64,000 bases of DNA from Bradyrhizobium iriomotense (GCF_018130765.1 NZ_JAFCJZ010000001.1:62001-126000); one strand, 5' to 3'. Counted from the first letter of the stretch, positions 17,875-28,314 are shown. Numbers and translations are program-made. The notes: a model not told the origin generated them from the letters alone.

Positions 17875-18143
17875 GGCTCTGTGGCTGCCGCGGCCTTGCC
17901 GGCCCTCGGGAACCCCTGCCTCCGTTCCTGATCCGATCCGCAACTGCGCGGACGGCCCGAGAATCCTCGCTTGATTGTGCCTAGTCAACACGGACGGGGC
18001 CAAACCGTTGCATCCTTGAAGGCTCTTTGGCCACCAGCGCGGTACAGCCACACGCTGCCGGTGGTTGCGAAGCTGCGCGGGAAGATCGACACTGCATGGA
18101 GCGTTCGGCGCCTGGCGCCGGGCGGATCGAGTGGAGCCTTGCG

Positions 18144-18770
18144 ATGAAGATTGCCGCCCGCGACGTGCTGCTGGTGATCGACGTCCAGAACGACTTCTGC
18201 ACCGGCGGGGCGCTGGCCGTGCCCGGCGGCGAGAAAGTCGTGCCCGCCATCAATCGCATCGCCCAAAAATTCGCCAACGTGGTGCTGACCCAGGACTGGC
18301 ATCCGGCTGATCATGTCTCCTTCGCGCCGAACCATGTGGGCAAGCAGCCGTTCCAGACCATCGAGCTGAACTATGGCTCCCAGGTGCTGTGGCCGCCGCA
18401 TTGCGTGCAGGGCACGGCCGGCGCCGAATTCCACAAGGAGTTGGACGTCACAAGGGCGAACCTGGTGGTGCGCAAGGGCTTTCGCCGCGGCATCGATTCC
18501 TATTCGGCGCTGTTCGAGAACGACCACAGGACGCCGACGGGCCTGCTCGGCTATCTGCGCGAGCGCGAGCTGAAGACCGTCTTCGTTGCGGGATTAGCGC
18601 TGGACTTCTGTGTCCGCTTTTCGGCGGAGGATGCCCGCAAGGCGGGGTTCGAAGTCGCAGTCATCGAGGACGCCTGCCGCGGCATCGACCTCGACGGCTC
18701 CATGGCTGCGGCGCATCGAAGTTTTGGCGAGCTCGGCATTTCCGTCATCAGTTTCGAGGCGTTCCTGTGA
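18144..18770 (+). CDS. pncA: Nicotinamidase/pyrazinamidase
   Basis: A 208-residue isochorismatase-fold amidase that hydrolyses nicotinamide to nicotinate for NAD salvage. The catalytic triad is D13 (VIDVQNDF), K111 (VRKGF) and C156 (ALDFCV). Metal ligands are D51, H53 and H86. The ATG at 18144, with GTGGAG upstream, starts the conserved domain at once. It probably forms a transcription unit with the following hydrolase and, further on, nadE; nicotinamidase and NAD synthetase together give a Preiss-Handler salvage grouping. Confidence 0.93.
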   Translation: MKIAARDVLLVIDVQNDFCTGGALAVPGGEKVVPAINRIAQKFANVVLTQDWHPADHVSFAPNHVGKQPFQTIELNYGSQVLWPPHCVQGTAGAEFHKELDVTRANLVVRKGFRRGIDSYSALFENDHRTPTGLLGYLRERELKTVFVAGLALDFCVRFSAEDARKAGFEVAVIEDACRGIDLDGSMAAAHRSFGELGISVISFEAFL

Positions 18771-18786
18771 GGAGTGCGAGATAGAC

Positions 18787-19902
18787 GTGGCGCAGAAGAC
18801 AGGCAAACAGCCGGGCGGACCGGATCACGTCCAAGAGGACCCGCTGCTGTGGCCGTTTGCGGCGGCGCGCCTCGCCATGGATGCCTGTTTCTGGTGGATG
18901 GAGCGCGGGCCGGCCGAGCCGGCCGACAGCAGCCTGCCATGGACGACGCCGAGCACGGTGGCGCTGGAGCTTGCAACCATGCGCCTGCGCGAATGCACGA
19001 CGGACCGGTCCGGCCAGCCGGCGCTGGTCTGCGCGCCCTATGCATTGCATCGGGCACTGATCGCCGACTTCGCGCCCGGGCACAGCGTGGTGCAGTCGCT
19101 GCAAAGAGGCGGCATCGACCGGGTCTATCTCACCGACTGGCGGTCGGCGACATCAGATATGCGCTATCTCTCGATCGACAGCTACCTGTCCGATCTCAAC
19201 GTCGCCATCGACGAGATCGGCGCGCCGGTCGACCTCGTCGGTCTGTGCCAGGGCGGCTGGCTGTCGCTGCTCTATGCGGCCCGCTTTCCCGCCAAGGTGC
19301 GGCGCCTGGTGCTGGCGGGCGCGCCGGTCGACCTGTCGATCGACTCGGCGATGTCGCGGCTCGCCCGCAACGCGCCCGGGATGGTCTACGACCAGCTCGT
19401 CGCGCGTGGCGGCGGCAATGTCAGCGGCGAGGAGATGCTGCGATTCTGGTCGAGGACGCCAAGTCGCGAGGATATCGCAGCCGCCTTGCAGAGGGAGCTC
19501 TCGGACAAGGAAGGCGCGGCACTGCTCGCGCGCTTCGACCAATGGAATGTGGAGCCCCTCGATCTGCCCGGCACCTATTATCTGGAGATCGTCAACTGGA
19601 TTTTCCGGGAGAACCGGATTGCCGGCGGCGACTTCGTCGCGCTCGGCCGAAAGGTTCGTCTCAAGGACGTCAAGGCGCCGATCTTCCTGCTGGCCGGGCT
19701 CGATGACGAGGTGGTGCCGGCGACGCAGGCGCTCGCCACCGCCGGCCTCGTCGGCACGCCGCCCGCCTTCATTGCGGCGGCCTCCGAACCGAGCAATCAT
19801 CTCGGCCTGTTCATGGGCGCGCGGACCCACGCGCACGCCTGGCCCCGGATCGCCGAGTGGCTGCAGGCCGATCTGCCGGGCGTCCTTGCCCGGCGTGCCT
19901 GA
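18787..19902 (+). CDS. PhaC-like alpha/beta hydrolase with cysteine nucleophile
   Basis: A 371-residue alpha/beta hydrolase. The nucleophile elbow is VGLCQGGW with C154, the GxCxG box of polyhydroxyalkanoate synthases rather than the GxSxG of lipases. Later LLAGLDDEVVP supplies a catalytic Asp and EPSNHLGLF a His. The length is like class III PhaC, but that class needs a PhaE partner, and none is nearby; it lacks the long N-terminal domain of class I PhaC. It could be a PHA synthase, a depolymerase or an acyltransferase relative. GTG at 18787 is the likely start, 16 bp after pncA, giving an operon. Confidence 0.72.
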   Translation: MAQKTGKQPGGPDHVQEDPLLWPFAAARLAMDACFWWMERGPAEPADSSLPWTTPSTVALELATMRLRECTTDRSGQPALVCAPYALHRALIADFAPGHSVVQSLQRGGIDRVYLTDWRSATSDMRYLSIDSYLSDLNVAIDEIGAPVDLVGLCQGGWLSLLYAARFPAKVRRLVLAGAPVDLSIDSAMSRLARNAPGMVYDQLVARGGGNVSGEEMLRFWSRTPSREDIAAALQRELSDKEGAALLARFDQWNVEPLDLPGTYYLEIVNWIFRENRIAGGDFVALGRKVRLKDVKAPIFLLAGLDDEVVPATQALATAGLVGTPPAFIAAASEPSNHLGLFMGARTHAHAWPRIAEWLQADLPGVLARRA

Positions 19903-20020
19903 CCGACGCGCAAATCCGTTATGCATGATGGCGGATGGCCTGCACGAGGCTGGATCGATGGGCTACATATGTCCTCAGCTGACGGCTGCGGCCGGCCGCG
20001 AAGAGATTTAAGGGTCCTGG

Positions 20021-22054
20021 ATGACTTTCCACTCGATCTACAGCCACGGATTCGCGCGCGTGGCAGCCTGCGTGACCACCTCCCATGTGGCCGATCCCGC
20101 GGCCAACGCGAAGGCGATCCTGGCGGCGGCCAATGCCTGCCACGAGCAGTCGGTGGCGGTGGCCGTGTTTCCCGAGCTGTGCCTGTCCGGCTATGCGATC
20201 GAAGATCTGGTCAAGCAGGACCCGCTGCTCGATGCGGTCGAGCGCGGGCTCGCCACCATCGTCGAGGCCTCCGCCGCGCTGATGACCGTGCTGATCGTCG
20301 GCGCGCCGTTGCGCTTTGGTCATCGCATCTACAATTGCGCCGTCGTCATCCATCGCGGCAACGTCCTTGGCGTCGTGCCGAAATCTTACCTGCCGACCTA
20401 CCGCGAGTTCTACGAGGGACGTCATTTCGCCTCCGGCGCCGGAATCGCCGGCGAGACCATTGCCTTTGGCGGTCTGCACGCGCCATTCGGCGTCGACCTG
20501 CTGTTCGCGGCCGAGGACGTCCCAGGCCTGACCATCGGCGTCGAGATCTGCGAGGACATGTGGATCCCGGTGACGCCGGCCTCGGAGCTCGCGCTGGCGG
20601 GGGCCAGCGTGCTGATCAATCTCTCGGGCAGCCCGATCACGATCGGCCGGGCGCGCGCGCGTGCGCTGCTGTGCCAGTCGACCTCCGCGCGCTGTCTTGC
20701 GGCCTACGTCTATTCCGCCGCCGGGGCAGGGGAATCGACCACGGATCTGGCCTGGGATGGCCAAACCTCGATCTACGAGAACGGCGTGCTGCTGGCCGAA
20801 GGCGAGCGGTTCCGCCAGGGCGGGCAGATCACAACGGCCGACGTCGACCTCGACCTGCTCAGGCAGGAACGTGCATTGATGGGCACGTTCGACGACAACC
20901 GCCGACAGCGCGAGGCGTTCTTCCGCAAGGTGACGTTTGCGTTGAAGCCGCCGGCAGCCGATATCGGCTTCCTGCGCAAGATCGAGCGCTTTCCGTTCGT
21001 GCCGAGCGATGAGAGCCTGCTCGAGCAGGATTGCTACGAGGCCTACAACATCCAGGTCGCCGGCCTCGTGCAGCGCATGCGCGCGACCGGCACCAAGCGC
21101 GTCGTGATCGGCGTGTCGGGCGGGCTTGATTCCACCCACGCGTTGATCGTCGCCGCCAAGGCGGTCGATCTGCTCGGTCTGCCGCGTGAGAACATCCTTG
21201 CCTACACCATGCCCGGCTTTGCCACCGGCAGCGAGAGCAAGACCAATGCGCTGGCGCTGATGAAGGCGTTGCAGACGACGGGTCAGGAGCTCGACATCCG
21301 CACCACGGCCACGCAGATGCTGAAGGACATCGGCCATCCCTTCGGCAAGGGCGAGAAGGTCTACGACGTCACCTTCGAGAACGTGCAGGCGGGCCTGCGC
21401 ACAGATTATTTGTTCCGCCTCGCCAATCATCACGGCGGCATCGTCATCGGAACCGGCGATCTCTCCGAGCTCGCGCTCGGCTGGTGCACCTATGGCGTCG
21501 GCGACCAGATGGCGCATTACAACGTCAACGCCGGCGTGCCGAAGACGCTGATCCAGCATCTGATCCGCTGGGTGATCGCCTCGAAGCAGTTCAGCGGCGA
21601 CGTGAACCGGACCTTGGGCTCGATCCTTGCCGCGGAAATCTCGCCTGAGCTGGTGCCCGTGCAGCCCGGCGAGAAGCCGCAGAGCACGGAAGCCTCGGTC
21701 GGCCCTTACGAGCTGCAGGATTTCAACCTGTTCTATACGCTCCGCTTCGGCATGCGGCCCTCTAAGATCGCCTTCATGGCACTGCAGGCGTGGAAGGATG
21801 TGGCCAAGGGCGAATGGCCGCCGGCGTTCCCGAGCGACAAGCGCAAGGCCTACGATCTGCCGGAGATCCGCCGCTGGCTCGAGGTGTTCCTGCGCCGCTT
21901 CTTCGCCTTCAGCCAGTTCAAGCGCTCGGCCATGCCGAACGGTCCGAAGGTGTCGGCCGGCGGCTCATTGTCGCCGCGCGGCGACTGGCGCGCGCCGTCG
22001 GATTCGAGCGCCGCGGCCTGGCTCGAGGATCTCGAGCGGAACGTGCCGACCTGA
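20021..22054 (+). CDS. nadE: Glutamine-dependent NAD+ synthetase
   Basis: A 677-residue two-domain enzyme that converts deamido-NAD to NAD using glutamine and ATP. The N-terminal nitrilase-type glutaminase has the triad E52 (FPELCL), K121 (VPKSYLP) and C177 (VEICEDMW). The C-terminal synthetase has the PP-loop SGGLDS at 366-371. The size and triad positions match the mycobacterial-type enzyme with an ammonia tunnel between domains. It lies downstream of pncA and the hydrolase on the same strand, grouping two NAD-salvage steps. Confidence 0.95.
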   Translation: MTFHSIYSHGFARVAACVTTSHVADPAANAKAILAAANACHEQSVAVAVFPELCLSGYAIEDLVKQDPLLDAVERGLATIVEASAALMTVLIVGAPLRFGHRIYNCAVVIHRGNVLGVVPKSYLPTYREFYEGRHFASGAGIAGETIAFGGLHAPFGVDLLFAAEDVPGLTIGVEICEDMWIPVTPASELALAGASVLINLSGSPITIGRARARALLCQSTSARCLAAYVYSAAGAGESTTDLAWDGQTSIYENGVLLAEGERFRQGGQITTADVDLDLLRQERALMGTFDDNRRQREAFFRKVTFALKPPAADIGFLRKIERFPFVPSDESLLEQDCYEAYNIQVAGLVQRMRATGTKRVVIGVSGGLDSTHALIVAAKAVDLLGLPRENILAYTMPGFATGSESKTNALALMKALQTTGQELDIRTTATQMLKDIGHPFGKGEKVYDVTFENVQAGLRTDYLFRLANHHGGIVIGTGDLSELALGWCTYGVGDQMAHYNVNAGVPKTLIQHLIRWVIASKQFSGDVNRTLGSILAAEISPELVPVQPGEKPQSTEASVGPYELQDFNLFYTLRFGMRPSKIAFMALQAWKDVAKGEWPPAFPSDKRKAYDLPEIRRWLEVFLRRFFAFSQFKRSAMPNGPKVSAGGSLSPRGDWRAPSDSSAAAWLEDLERNVPT

Positions 22055-22091
22055 TTGGCGCGGCGGATCGATATTGCGGGGAGACGATCTG

Positions 22092-22475
22092 ATGTCGGCC
22101 GGGAAAGGCTCGGAAGCGGGTGAGCAGGCCAGCGTCGTCAACGGCCTCTACATCTTCGACATCGAAATGCGTGAGGGCAAGCGCGGACAGGCGAGAGGCG
22201 TGGTCGTGCTCTGCGATGGCCGCATCATGGGTGGCGACAGCTATTTCTACTACACCGGCAGCTACACGTTCCGGAACGGGAAGTGGCGCGGTGACATGAT
22301 CGTCAACCAGCACACGGAAGCGGTCGGCCGGACGCTGGTGTTCGGGGGCAGGGAGGTCACCTGCGGCTTTTCCGGCGACTATTTCCCCGGCGGCGCCGAG
22401 GTCGAGGGAATGGCGCTGGTCGGCAAGATCAGCGTGACGTTCACGGCACGGCTGACGCTGAAGGATGCGATGTGA
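22092..22475 (+). CDS. GrlR-family regulatory-type protein
   Basis: A 127-residue protein. The central part (VNGLYIFDIEMREGKRGQ, VVVLCDGRIMGGDSYFYYTG, WRGDMIVNQHTEA) matches the beta-barrel-like GrlR family, named for an enterobacterial type III secretion repressor but widespread in rhizobia, where its role is unknown. The barrel's glycine/aromatic pattern and the final FTARLTL strand fit. The ATG at 22092 is 38 bp after nadE; a hairpin at 22481-22498 may end the unit. Confidence 0.65.
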   Translation: MSAGKGSEAGEQASVVNGLYIFDIEMREGKRGQARGVVVLCDGRIMGGDSYFYYTGSYTFRNGKWRGDMIVNQHTEAVGRTLVFGGREVTCGFSGDYFPGGAEVEGMALVGKISVTFTARLTLKDAM

Positions 22476-22480
22476 GCTGA

Positions 22481-22498
22481 CGGCTCCATCAGGAGCCG
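22481..22498 (+). terminator. Short hairpin after the GrlR-family gene
   Basis: CGGCTCC, an ATCA loop and GGAGCCG form a perfect 7-bp stem 5 bp after the stop codon. No T-run follows, so it may be a weak or Rho-assisted end. Confidence 0.45.
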
Positions 22499-22933
22499 CT
22501 GCGCGGCAAGTCAATGTGGTGACAACAGGCTGAATCGCCCGCGCTGATGGAAAGTTCCGAGGTCCGGAGTGCCTAGGAGTCCGGACCTCGTCACCTTGCC
22601 CCAGCCTTCGATCCCCCGCCCCATGTGGTCCCCCAACCCCTTGGTGCGCGATCAGAGGGTGATGCCCCTGGAAGTGGCCGCCGATCGATGTCGCGCGATG
22701 TACGCGAGATCGAAATAGGATTCCATTCCGGAGCACTACGGACACGATTCAGCTTGCTTCTGCGGCAAACTGCACGTGCCTGCATCGACGGCAGCGCTGC
22801 TGCACAAGATTGATGCTGGCGATGCGCAGGATGTCCACATCTGCCCGACGCTGCGCAACCTTGGTTTCACCGGCCTGTCATTGAACTGGTCTAGCGCTGC
22901 TCCCGTCATCGCAGACGATCAAAGGAGCTAGCC
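22499..22933. other. 435-bp intergenic region, no gene seen
   Basis: Between the GrlR-family gene and the isomerase/epimerase gene. Open frames here (for example 22591-22785 minus) are rich in Arg/Ser without a ribosome site. The promoter of the downstream ABC operon must lie here, but I cannot place it with confidence. Confidence 0.4.
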
Positions 22934-23749
22934 ATGTCGAAGCCGGTGTTGGGCGCCGCATTGTCCATCAAATCGATCCCCGCGCATCGCGACTGGCTCC
23001 TCGAACGGCAGCGCGATCTCGAGATCCAGGATTTCTTCCGCGCCGATCTGCTCGACGGCGACTGGCGCAGCCTGGCCGGTGAGATCAAGCAGATGCTCGC
23101 GGGCCACACCGGCCGGCTCGGCATTCACGGGCCGTTCTGGGGCTTCAAGATCGACAGCCACGATCCGATGATCCGCCAGGCCGTGACCAAGCGCCTGCTG
23201 CAGGGGCTGGAGGCTGCCGAGTTCCTCGGCGCGACGCAGATGGTGATCCATTCACCGTTCACGACCTGGGACCACAACAATCTCGACCTCTATCCCGATA
23301 ACCGCGGCAATATCGTCGAGCGCGTCAAGGCGACGCTCGCCGAAGTCATCGCGCGCGCCGAGACGATCGGCTGCGAGATCGTCATCGAGAACATCGAGGA
23401 CAAGGATCCGCGCGACCGCGTGCGCCTCGCCAAGGCGCTCGAAAGCAGCAAGGTCCGCGTCTCCCTCGATACCGGTCACGCCAACTACGCCCACATCTCC
23501 ACCGGCGCGCCGCCGGTCGACTATTACGTCGAGACCGCTGGCGACATGCTCGCGCATGTGCATCTCCAGGACACCGACGGTTTTGCCGACCGGCACTGGG
23601 CGCCGGGCGAAGGCAACATCCGCTGGGTCGCCGTGTTCCGCGCGCTGGGACGGCTGACCTCGAACCCGCGACTGATCCTCGAGCTCCGCAACCACGACGA
23701 CGTCCGCAAGGGCGCAGCGCATCTAGCCGCGCTCGGTCTCGCCGAATAA
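22934..23749 (+). CDS. Sugar phosphate isomerase/epimerase family TIM-barrel protein
   Basis: A 271-residue AP-endonuclease-2-fold (xylose-isomerase-like) TIM barrel. Metal and active-site strands are visible in HGPFWGFKIDSHD, VIHSPF, CEIVIENIED, RVSLDTGHANYAH, AHVHLQDTDGF and RLILELRNHD, with Glu, Asp and His in the expected ladder. Members isomerise or epimerise keto-sugars or inositol derivatives. AAAGGAGC precedes the ATG. It leads the peptide-type ABC operon, 29 bp ahead of the binding protein, which suggests the imported ligand could be a glycoside or sugar derivative rather than a simple peptide. Confidence 0.8.
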   Translation: MSKPVLGAALSIKSIPAHRDWLLERQRDLEIQDFFRADLLDGDWRSLAGEIKQMLAGHTGRLGIHGPFWGFKIDSHDPMIRQAVTKRLLQGLEAAEFLGATQMVIHSPFTTWDHNNLDLYPDNRGNIVERVKATLAEVIARAETIGCEIVIENIEDKDPRDRVRLAKALESSKVRVSLDTGHANYAHISTGAPPVDYYVETAGDMLAHVHLQDTDGFADRHWAPGEGNIRWVAVFRALGRLTSNPRLILELRNHDDVRKGAAHLAALGLAE

Positions 23750-23778
23750 CCGACATCGCAGAGGGCAGGGCTTAAGCC

Positions 23779-25416
23779 ATGAGCAAACTCACCCGTCGCA
23801 CCATCCTGAAATCCGGCGGCGCTGCCGCGAGCACGCTTCTCCTGCCGCGCTTTGCGATCGGTCAGGCCGACAACCGTCCGTCGGTGACGATCGCCGTGCA
23901 GAAGGTCACCAATTCGAACGTGCTCGACGTGCTGCGCGAGCAGTCCAATGTCGGCGAGCGCGTGTTCTTCTCCTCGATCTGGGAAGGCCTGATCTCCAAG
24001 AACTGGCGCGGCAGCCTCGAGGCCGTGCCGGGGCTCGCCACCGAATGGCGCCGCATCGACGACCAGACCGTCGAGGTGAAGCTGCGCCAGGGCGTCAAAT
24101 TCCACAATGGCGACGAACTGACGGCAGAGGACGTCGTCTTCACCTTCAGCCGCCAGCGCATGTTCGGCGAGACCGAGGCCAAGAGCCGCTCCACCATCCA
24201 GGCCTTCGAGAAGATCCCGACGCCGCGGCCGGGCAAGGAGCTGCCGCCGGACGTGCCCGCCGTCGCCCGCCGCATCTGGCCGGATCTCGTGCGCGTCGAT
24301 GCCGTCGACAAGTACACCGTGCGCTTCTACAACGCGACGCCCGACGTCACCATCGAAGGCCGGCTGTCGCGCTACGGCTCCGACATCATGAACCGCCGCG
24401 CCTGGGAAGAATCCGCCAGCTATCTCGACTGGGCGCGCAAGCCTGTTACCACGGGTCCGTACAAGGTCGTCGAGCTCAAGCCCGACGTATCGCTGACCCT
24501 GGAAGCGCATGACGAATATTGGGGCGGCCGTCCGCCGCTCAAGCGCATCCGCTTCCTCGAAGTCCCTGAAGTTGCAAGCCGCATCAACGGCCTGCTCTCG
24601 GGCGAATACCAGTTCGCCTGCGACATCCCGCCGGACCAGATCGCCGGCATCGAGAAGAACGCGGCGTTCGAAGTCCAGGGCGGCACCATCCTCAATCACC
24701 GCTTGACCGTGTTCGACAAGAACCACGCTCAGCTCGCCAATCCGCTGGTGCGGCGCGCGTTCACCCACGCGATCGACCGCCAGGCCATCGTCGACAGCCT
24801 GTGGGCCGGCCGCACCCGCGTGCCGAAGGGCCTGCAGTGGGAGTTCTACGGCGATATGTTCAACGCCGACTGGAGCGTGCCGGCTTACGATCCGAAGCTC
24901 GCGCAGGATCTGCTCAAGCAGGCCAATTACAAGGGCGACCCGATTCCGTACCGCCTGCTCAACAACTACTACACCAACCAGGTCGCGACCGCGCAGATCC
25001 TGGTCGAGATGTGGAAGTCGGTCGGCCTCAACGTCCAGATCGAGACCAAGGAGAACTGGTCGCAGATCATGGAGCGCGCGCCCACGCGCGCCGTGCGCGA
25101 CTGGTCGAACTCGGCCGCCTTCAACGACCCGGTCTCCTCGCTGGTCGCCCAGCACGGGCCGAACGGCCAGCAGCAGCAGATCGGCGAATGGACCAACGCC
25201 GAGCTGAACACGCTCTCGGAATTCCTGGAGACCTCGACCGACCGCGCCGCCCGCAAGAAGGCGTTCCGCCGCATGCTGGAGATCGCCGAGCGCGAGGACC
25301 CCGCCTATACGGTGCTGCACCAGAACGCGACCTTCACGGCCAAGCCGAAATCGATCAAGTGGAAGGCCTCGCCCGCCTTCGCGATGGATTTCCGCGCCGG
25401 CAATTTCGAGGCCTGA
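23779..25416 (+). CDS. Dipeptide/oligopeptide-type ABC transporter substrate-binding protein
   Basis: A 545-residue SBP_bac_5 protein with a Tat signal (LTRRTILKSGGAAASTLLLPRFAIGQA). Family hallmarks include FSSIWEGLI, VEVKLRQGVKFHNGDELTAEDVVFTFSRQ, TGPYKVVELKPD, DEYWGG and RRAFTHAIDRQAIVDSLWAG. It delivers ligand to the permeases encoded downstream. Members bind peptides but also nickel, opines, glutathione and oligosaccharides, so the ligand is open. Confidence 0.92.
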   Translation: MSKLTRRTILKSGGAAASTLLLPRFAIGQADNRPSVTIAVQKVTNSNVLDVLREQSNVGERVFFSSIWEGLISKNWRGSLEAVPGLATEWRRIDDQTVEVKLRQGVKFHNGDELTAEDVVFTFSRQRMFGETEAKSRSTIQAFEKIPTPRPGKELPPDVPAVARRIWPDLVRVDAVDKYTVRFYNATPDVTIEGRLSRYGSDIMNRRAWEESASYLDWARKPVTTGPYKVVELKPDVSLTLEAHDEYWGGRPPLKRIRFLEVPEVASRINGLLSGEYQFACDIPPDQIAGIEKNAAFEVQGGTILNHRLTVFDKNHAQLANPLVRRAFTHAIDRQAIVDSLWAGRTRVPKGLQWEFYGDMFNADWSVPAYDPKLAQDLLKQANYKGDPIPYRLLNNYYTNQVATAQILVEMWKSVGLNVQIETKENWSQIMERAPTRAVRDWSNSAAFNDPVSSLVAQHGPNGQQQQIGEWTNAELNTLSEFLETSTDRAARKKAFRRMLEIAEREDPAYTVLHQNATFTAKPKSIKWKASPAFAMDFRAGNFEA

Positions 25417-25418
25417 AG

Positions 25419-26402
25419 GTGTCGCCTCTGGTCAGCATCGCAGGCCTGAGCGTCGCCTTTGGCGGCGCGCCGGTCCTGCGCGGTGTCGACCTCGCTCTTG
25501 GCAAGGGCGAGGCCGTTGGCCTCGTCGGCGAGTCCGGCTCCGGCAAGTCGGTGACGTGGCTTGCCGCACTCGGCCTGCTGCCGCGGCATGCGAAGGTCTC
25601 GGGCTCGGTCCGGCTCGACGGGCGCGAACTCCTTGGCGCGCCGGCCGCCGAGCTCGACCGCGTCAGGGGCGGGCGGATCGCCATGATCTTCCAGGATCCC
25701 GCGAGCGCGCTCAACCCGGTGCTGACCATCCGCAGACAGCTCTGTGAAGCGCTGGCGCTGCATCGCGATCTCCAGGGCGAGGCGGTGAAGGCCGAAGCGA
25801 AGCGGCTGCTCGACCTCGTCGGCATTCCCGACGCAGGCCGGCGGCTCCAGGCCTATCCGCACGAATTCTCCGGCGGCCAGGTCCAGCGCATCATGATCGC
25901 GATGGCGCTCGCGGGAAATCCGGACCTCCTGATCGCGGACGAGCCGACCACCGCACTCGATGCCACCATTCAGGCGCAGATTTTGGAGTTGCTCTCCACC
26001 ATCCGCCGCGAGATGAGCATGGCGATGGTGCTGATCAGCCACGATCTCGGCGTCGTTGCCGAGAACTGCGACCGCGTCGCGGTGATGTATGCCGGCCGCA
26101 TCGTCGAGCAGGCGCCCAGCAACCAGCTCTTCGCCGATCCCGTCCACCCTTACGCGCAGGGGCTGATCGGTGCGCTGCCACCGCTCGACGGACCGCGCCG
26201 CCGTCTCACCGCCATTCCCGGTACCGTGCCTGATCCCGCGCACATGCCCGGCGGCTGCGCCTTCGCGCCGCGCTGCGCGCTGGCGGCCGAGCCGTGCGGC
26301 CTTGCCGCGCCGAGCCTGGCGCTCATCAGCGACGATCGCACGGTTGCCTGCATCCGCGCCGAGGCCTCGCGCCGCGCACTGCTCGGGATTGCCGCCGAAT
26401 GA
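25419..26402 (+). CDS. ABC transporter ATP-binding protein (OppD/DppD-like)
   Basis: A 327-residue ATPase. Walker A is GESGSGKS, the Q-loop is in [12 protein letters not shown], the signature is [14 protein letters not shown] and Walker B is [14 protein letters not shown]. The C-terminal oligopeptide-transporter extension has GGCAFAPRC ... C cysteines usual for this subfamily. GTG at 25419 starts 2 bp after the binding-protein stop. It overlaps the next gene as ATGA. Confidence 0.93.
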   Translation: MSPLVSIAGLSVAFGGAPVLRGVDLALGKGEAVGLVGESGSGKSVTWLAALGLLPRHAKVSGSVRLDGRELLGAPAAELDRVRGGRIAMIFQDPASALNPVLTIRRQLCEALALHRDLQGEAVKAEAKRLLDLVGIPDAGRRLQAYPHEFSGGQVQRIMIAMALAGNPDLLIADEPTTALDATIQAQILELLSTIRREMSMAMVLISHDLGVVAENCDRVAVMYAGRIVEQAPSNQLFADPVHPYAQGLIGALPPLDGPRRRLTAIPGTVPDPAHMPGGCAFAPRCALAAEPCGLAAPSLALISDDRTVACIRAEASRRALLGIAAE

Positions 26403-27385
26403 GCGCGCCGCTCGTCGAGGTCTCTACGATCTCCCGCAGCTACAGCATGCGCTCCGGAATGTTCGGCCGCGCTACGGCCGTGCACGCTGTCGACGGCGTA
26501 TCGCTGACGATTGCCAAGGGCGAAACGCTGGGCCTCGTCGGCGAGTCCGGTTCGGGCAAGTCGACCACCGGCCGCATCGTGCTCGGCCTCGAGCCGCCCG
26601 ACAGCGGCGCGGTGCGGTTCGACGCCAAGCCGATGGCCGCGCCGGGAACGGCCGCGTGGCGCGCGCAGCGGGCACGCATGCAGATGATCTTCCAGGACCC
26701 GCTGGGGGCGCTGGACCGGCGCCTGCCGGTCGCGACGCAGATCCGCGAGCCGCTCGACATTCACGGCCACGGCACGCCCGCCGAGCGCGAGGAGCGTGTC
26801 CGCGAGTTGCTACGCGCCGTCGAGCTGACGCCGGCCCATGGCGCGCGCTATCCGGGCGCGCTCTCGGGCGGACAGCGCCAACGCATCGTGCTGGCGCGGG
26901 CGCTGGCGACGAAGCCGGATTTCCTGGTCTGCGACGAGCCGGTTAGTGCGCTCGACGTCTCGATCCAGGCGCAGGTGGTGAACCTGCTTTGCGATCTCCA
27001 GGCGCAGCTTGGGCTGACGCTGCTGTTCATCAGCCACGATTTGCGCGTCGTCCGGCAGATCAGCAACGTCGTCGCCGTGATGTATCTCGGCCGCATCGTC
27101 GAGATCGGCAGCGCCGACGATCTGTTTGCGCGGCCGGAGCATCCGTATACGCAGGCGCTGGTCTCGGCATCCCCCGCGCCGGGTCGCCGCAGTGCAGGCC
27201 GCATCGTGCTGGCGGGCGATCCGCCGAACCCGGCCGCACGGCCGCAAGGCTGCGCCTTCCATCCGCGCTGCCCGCGGGCGACTGCGCGCTGTGCGAGCGA
27301 GGTGCCGGCGCTCTCGGCGGTCGGCGGCGACAGGCAGGTTGCCTGCCACCTCGTCACGGGCGCCCAAACGCGGGACGCGGCGTGA
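26399..27385 (+). CDS. ABC transporter ATP-binding protein (OppF/DppF-like)
   Basis: A 328-residue ATPase and partner of the OppD-like subunit. Walker A is [12 protein letters not shown], the signature is LSGGQRQRIVLARA, Walker B is FLVCDEPVSALDVS, and the C-terminus has GCAFHPRCPRATARC. Start and stop overlap both neighbours (ATGA before, TGATG after), so the operon is tightly coupled. Confidence 0.93.
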   Translation: MSAPLVEVSTISRSYSMRSGMFGRATAVHAVDGVSLTIAKGETLGLVGESGSGKSTTGRIVLGLEPPDSGAVRFDAKPMAAPGTAAWRAQRARMQMIFQDPLGALDRRLPVATQIREPLDIHGHGTPAEREERVRELLRAVELTPAHGARYPGALSGGQRQRIVLARALATKPDFLVCDEPVSALDVSIQAQVVNLLCDLQAQLGLTLLFISHDLRVVRQISNVVAVMYLGRIVEIGSADDLFARPEHPYTQALVSASPAPGRRSAGRIVLAGDPPNPAARPQGCAFHPRCPRATARCASEVPALSAVGGDRQVACHLVTGAQTRDAA

Positions 27386-28314
27386 TGGGACGCTATTTCG
27401 CCATCCGCATCGGACGCGCAGCGCTGACGATCGTCCTCGTCGTGACCTTCGCCTTCGTCGTGCTGCGTCTCTCCGGCGATCCCGCGCTGATGATCCTGGG
27501 ACCTGAGGCGCCGCCGGAGGTGATCGCCGCCTTCCGCAAGGCCTGGGGGCTCGATGATCCCATCTGGTTTCAGTATCTCGACTACTTCAGCGCCATCGCC
27601 AAGGGCGAGCTCGGCCGCTCCATGCGCGACGGCCGGCCCGCGATCGAGCTGGTGCTGGAGCGCATCCCGGCCACGCTGGCGCTGACGCTGCCGGCGTTCT
27701 TCTTCAAGGTCGCGCTCGGCGTTCCCGCCGGCATCTACGCCGCTCTGCATCGCGGCTCGGCGATCGACCGCGCCGTGATGATGACGGCGGTCGCAGGCTT
27801 CACCGTCCCGAGCTTCGTGCTGGCGCTGATCCTGGTTCTCGTCTTCGCCGTGCAGCTCGGCTGGCTGCCCTCGGGCGGACAGGACAGCTGGCGCCACGCC
27901 ATTCTGCCGATCACCACGCTCAGCCTCGGCGGCGCCGCGGTGCTGGCGCGCTTCACCCGCAGTGCGATGCTGGAGGTGCTGGGCCAGCCCTATATCCGCA
28001 CCGCATCCGCCAAAGGCGTGCCGTGGCGCATGGTGGTGACCTCGCATGCGCTGCCGAATGCGGCGATCCCGACCGTCACCATTCTCGGCTTCATGGTGGG
28101 CACGCTGATCGCGGGCGCGGTCGTGGTCGAGAGCGTGTTTGCCTGGCCGGGAGTAGGGCGCCTCCTGGTGGTCGCCGTCGCCAACCGCGATCTCGCCGTC
28201 GTGCAATGCATCCTGCTGCTGGTGGCGATGACCATGGTGACGTCCAATTTGATCGTCGACTTCCTCTACGGCTTCCTCGATCCGCGGCTGCGCGCGAAAG
28301 GAGCCCACGCATGA
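27385..28314 (+). CDS. ABC transporter permease (OppB/DppB-like)
   Basis: A 309-residue permease with about six membrane helices. The N-terminus (RIGRAALTIVLVVTFAFVVLRLSGDPA) and the EAA-type loop (YIRTASAKGVPWRMVVTSHALPNA) are standard for the DppB family, as is the VVESVFAWPGVGRLLV segment. It belongs to the operon between the OppF-like ATPase and the DppC-like permease. Confidence 0.92.
   Translation: MGRYFAIRIGRAALTIVLVVTFAFVVLRLSGDPALMILGPEAPPEVIAAFRKAWGLDDPIWFQYLDYFSAIAKGELGRSMRDGRPAIELVLERIPATLALTLPAFFFKVALGVPAGIYAALHRGSAIDRAVMMTAVAGFTVPSFVLALILVLVFAVQLGWLPSGGQDSWRHAILPITTLSLGGAAVLARFTRSAMLEVLGQPYIRTASAKGVPWRMVVTSHALPNAAIPTVTILGFMVGTLIAGAVVVESVFAWPGVGRLLVVAVANRDLAVVQCILLLVAMTMVTSNLIVDFLYGFLDPRLRAKGAHA

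Noticed and set aside
23524..25320. 598-codon minus-strand frame
   Set aside because: Exact antisense of the isomerase and binding-protein genes, whose family motifs are intact.
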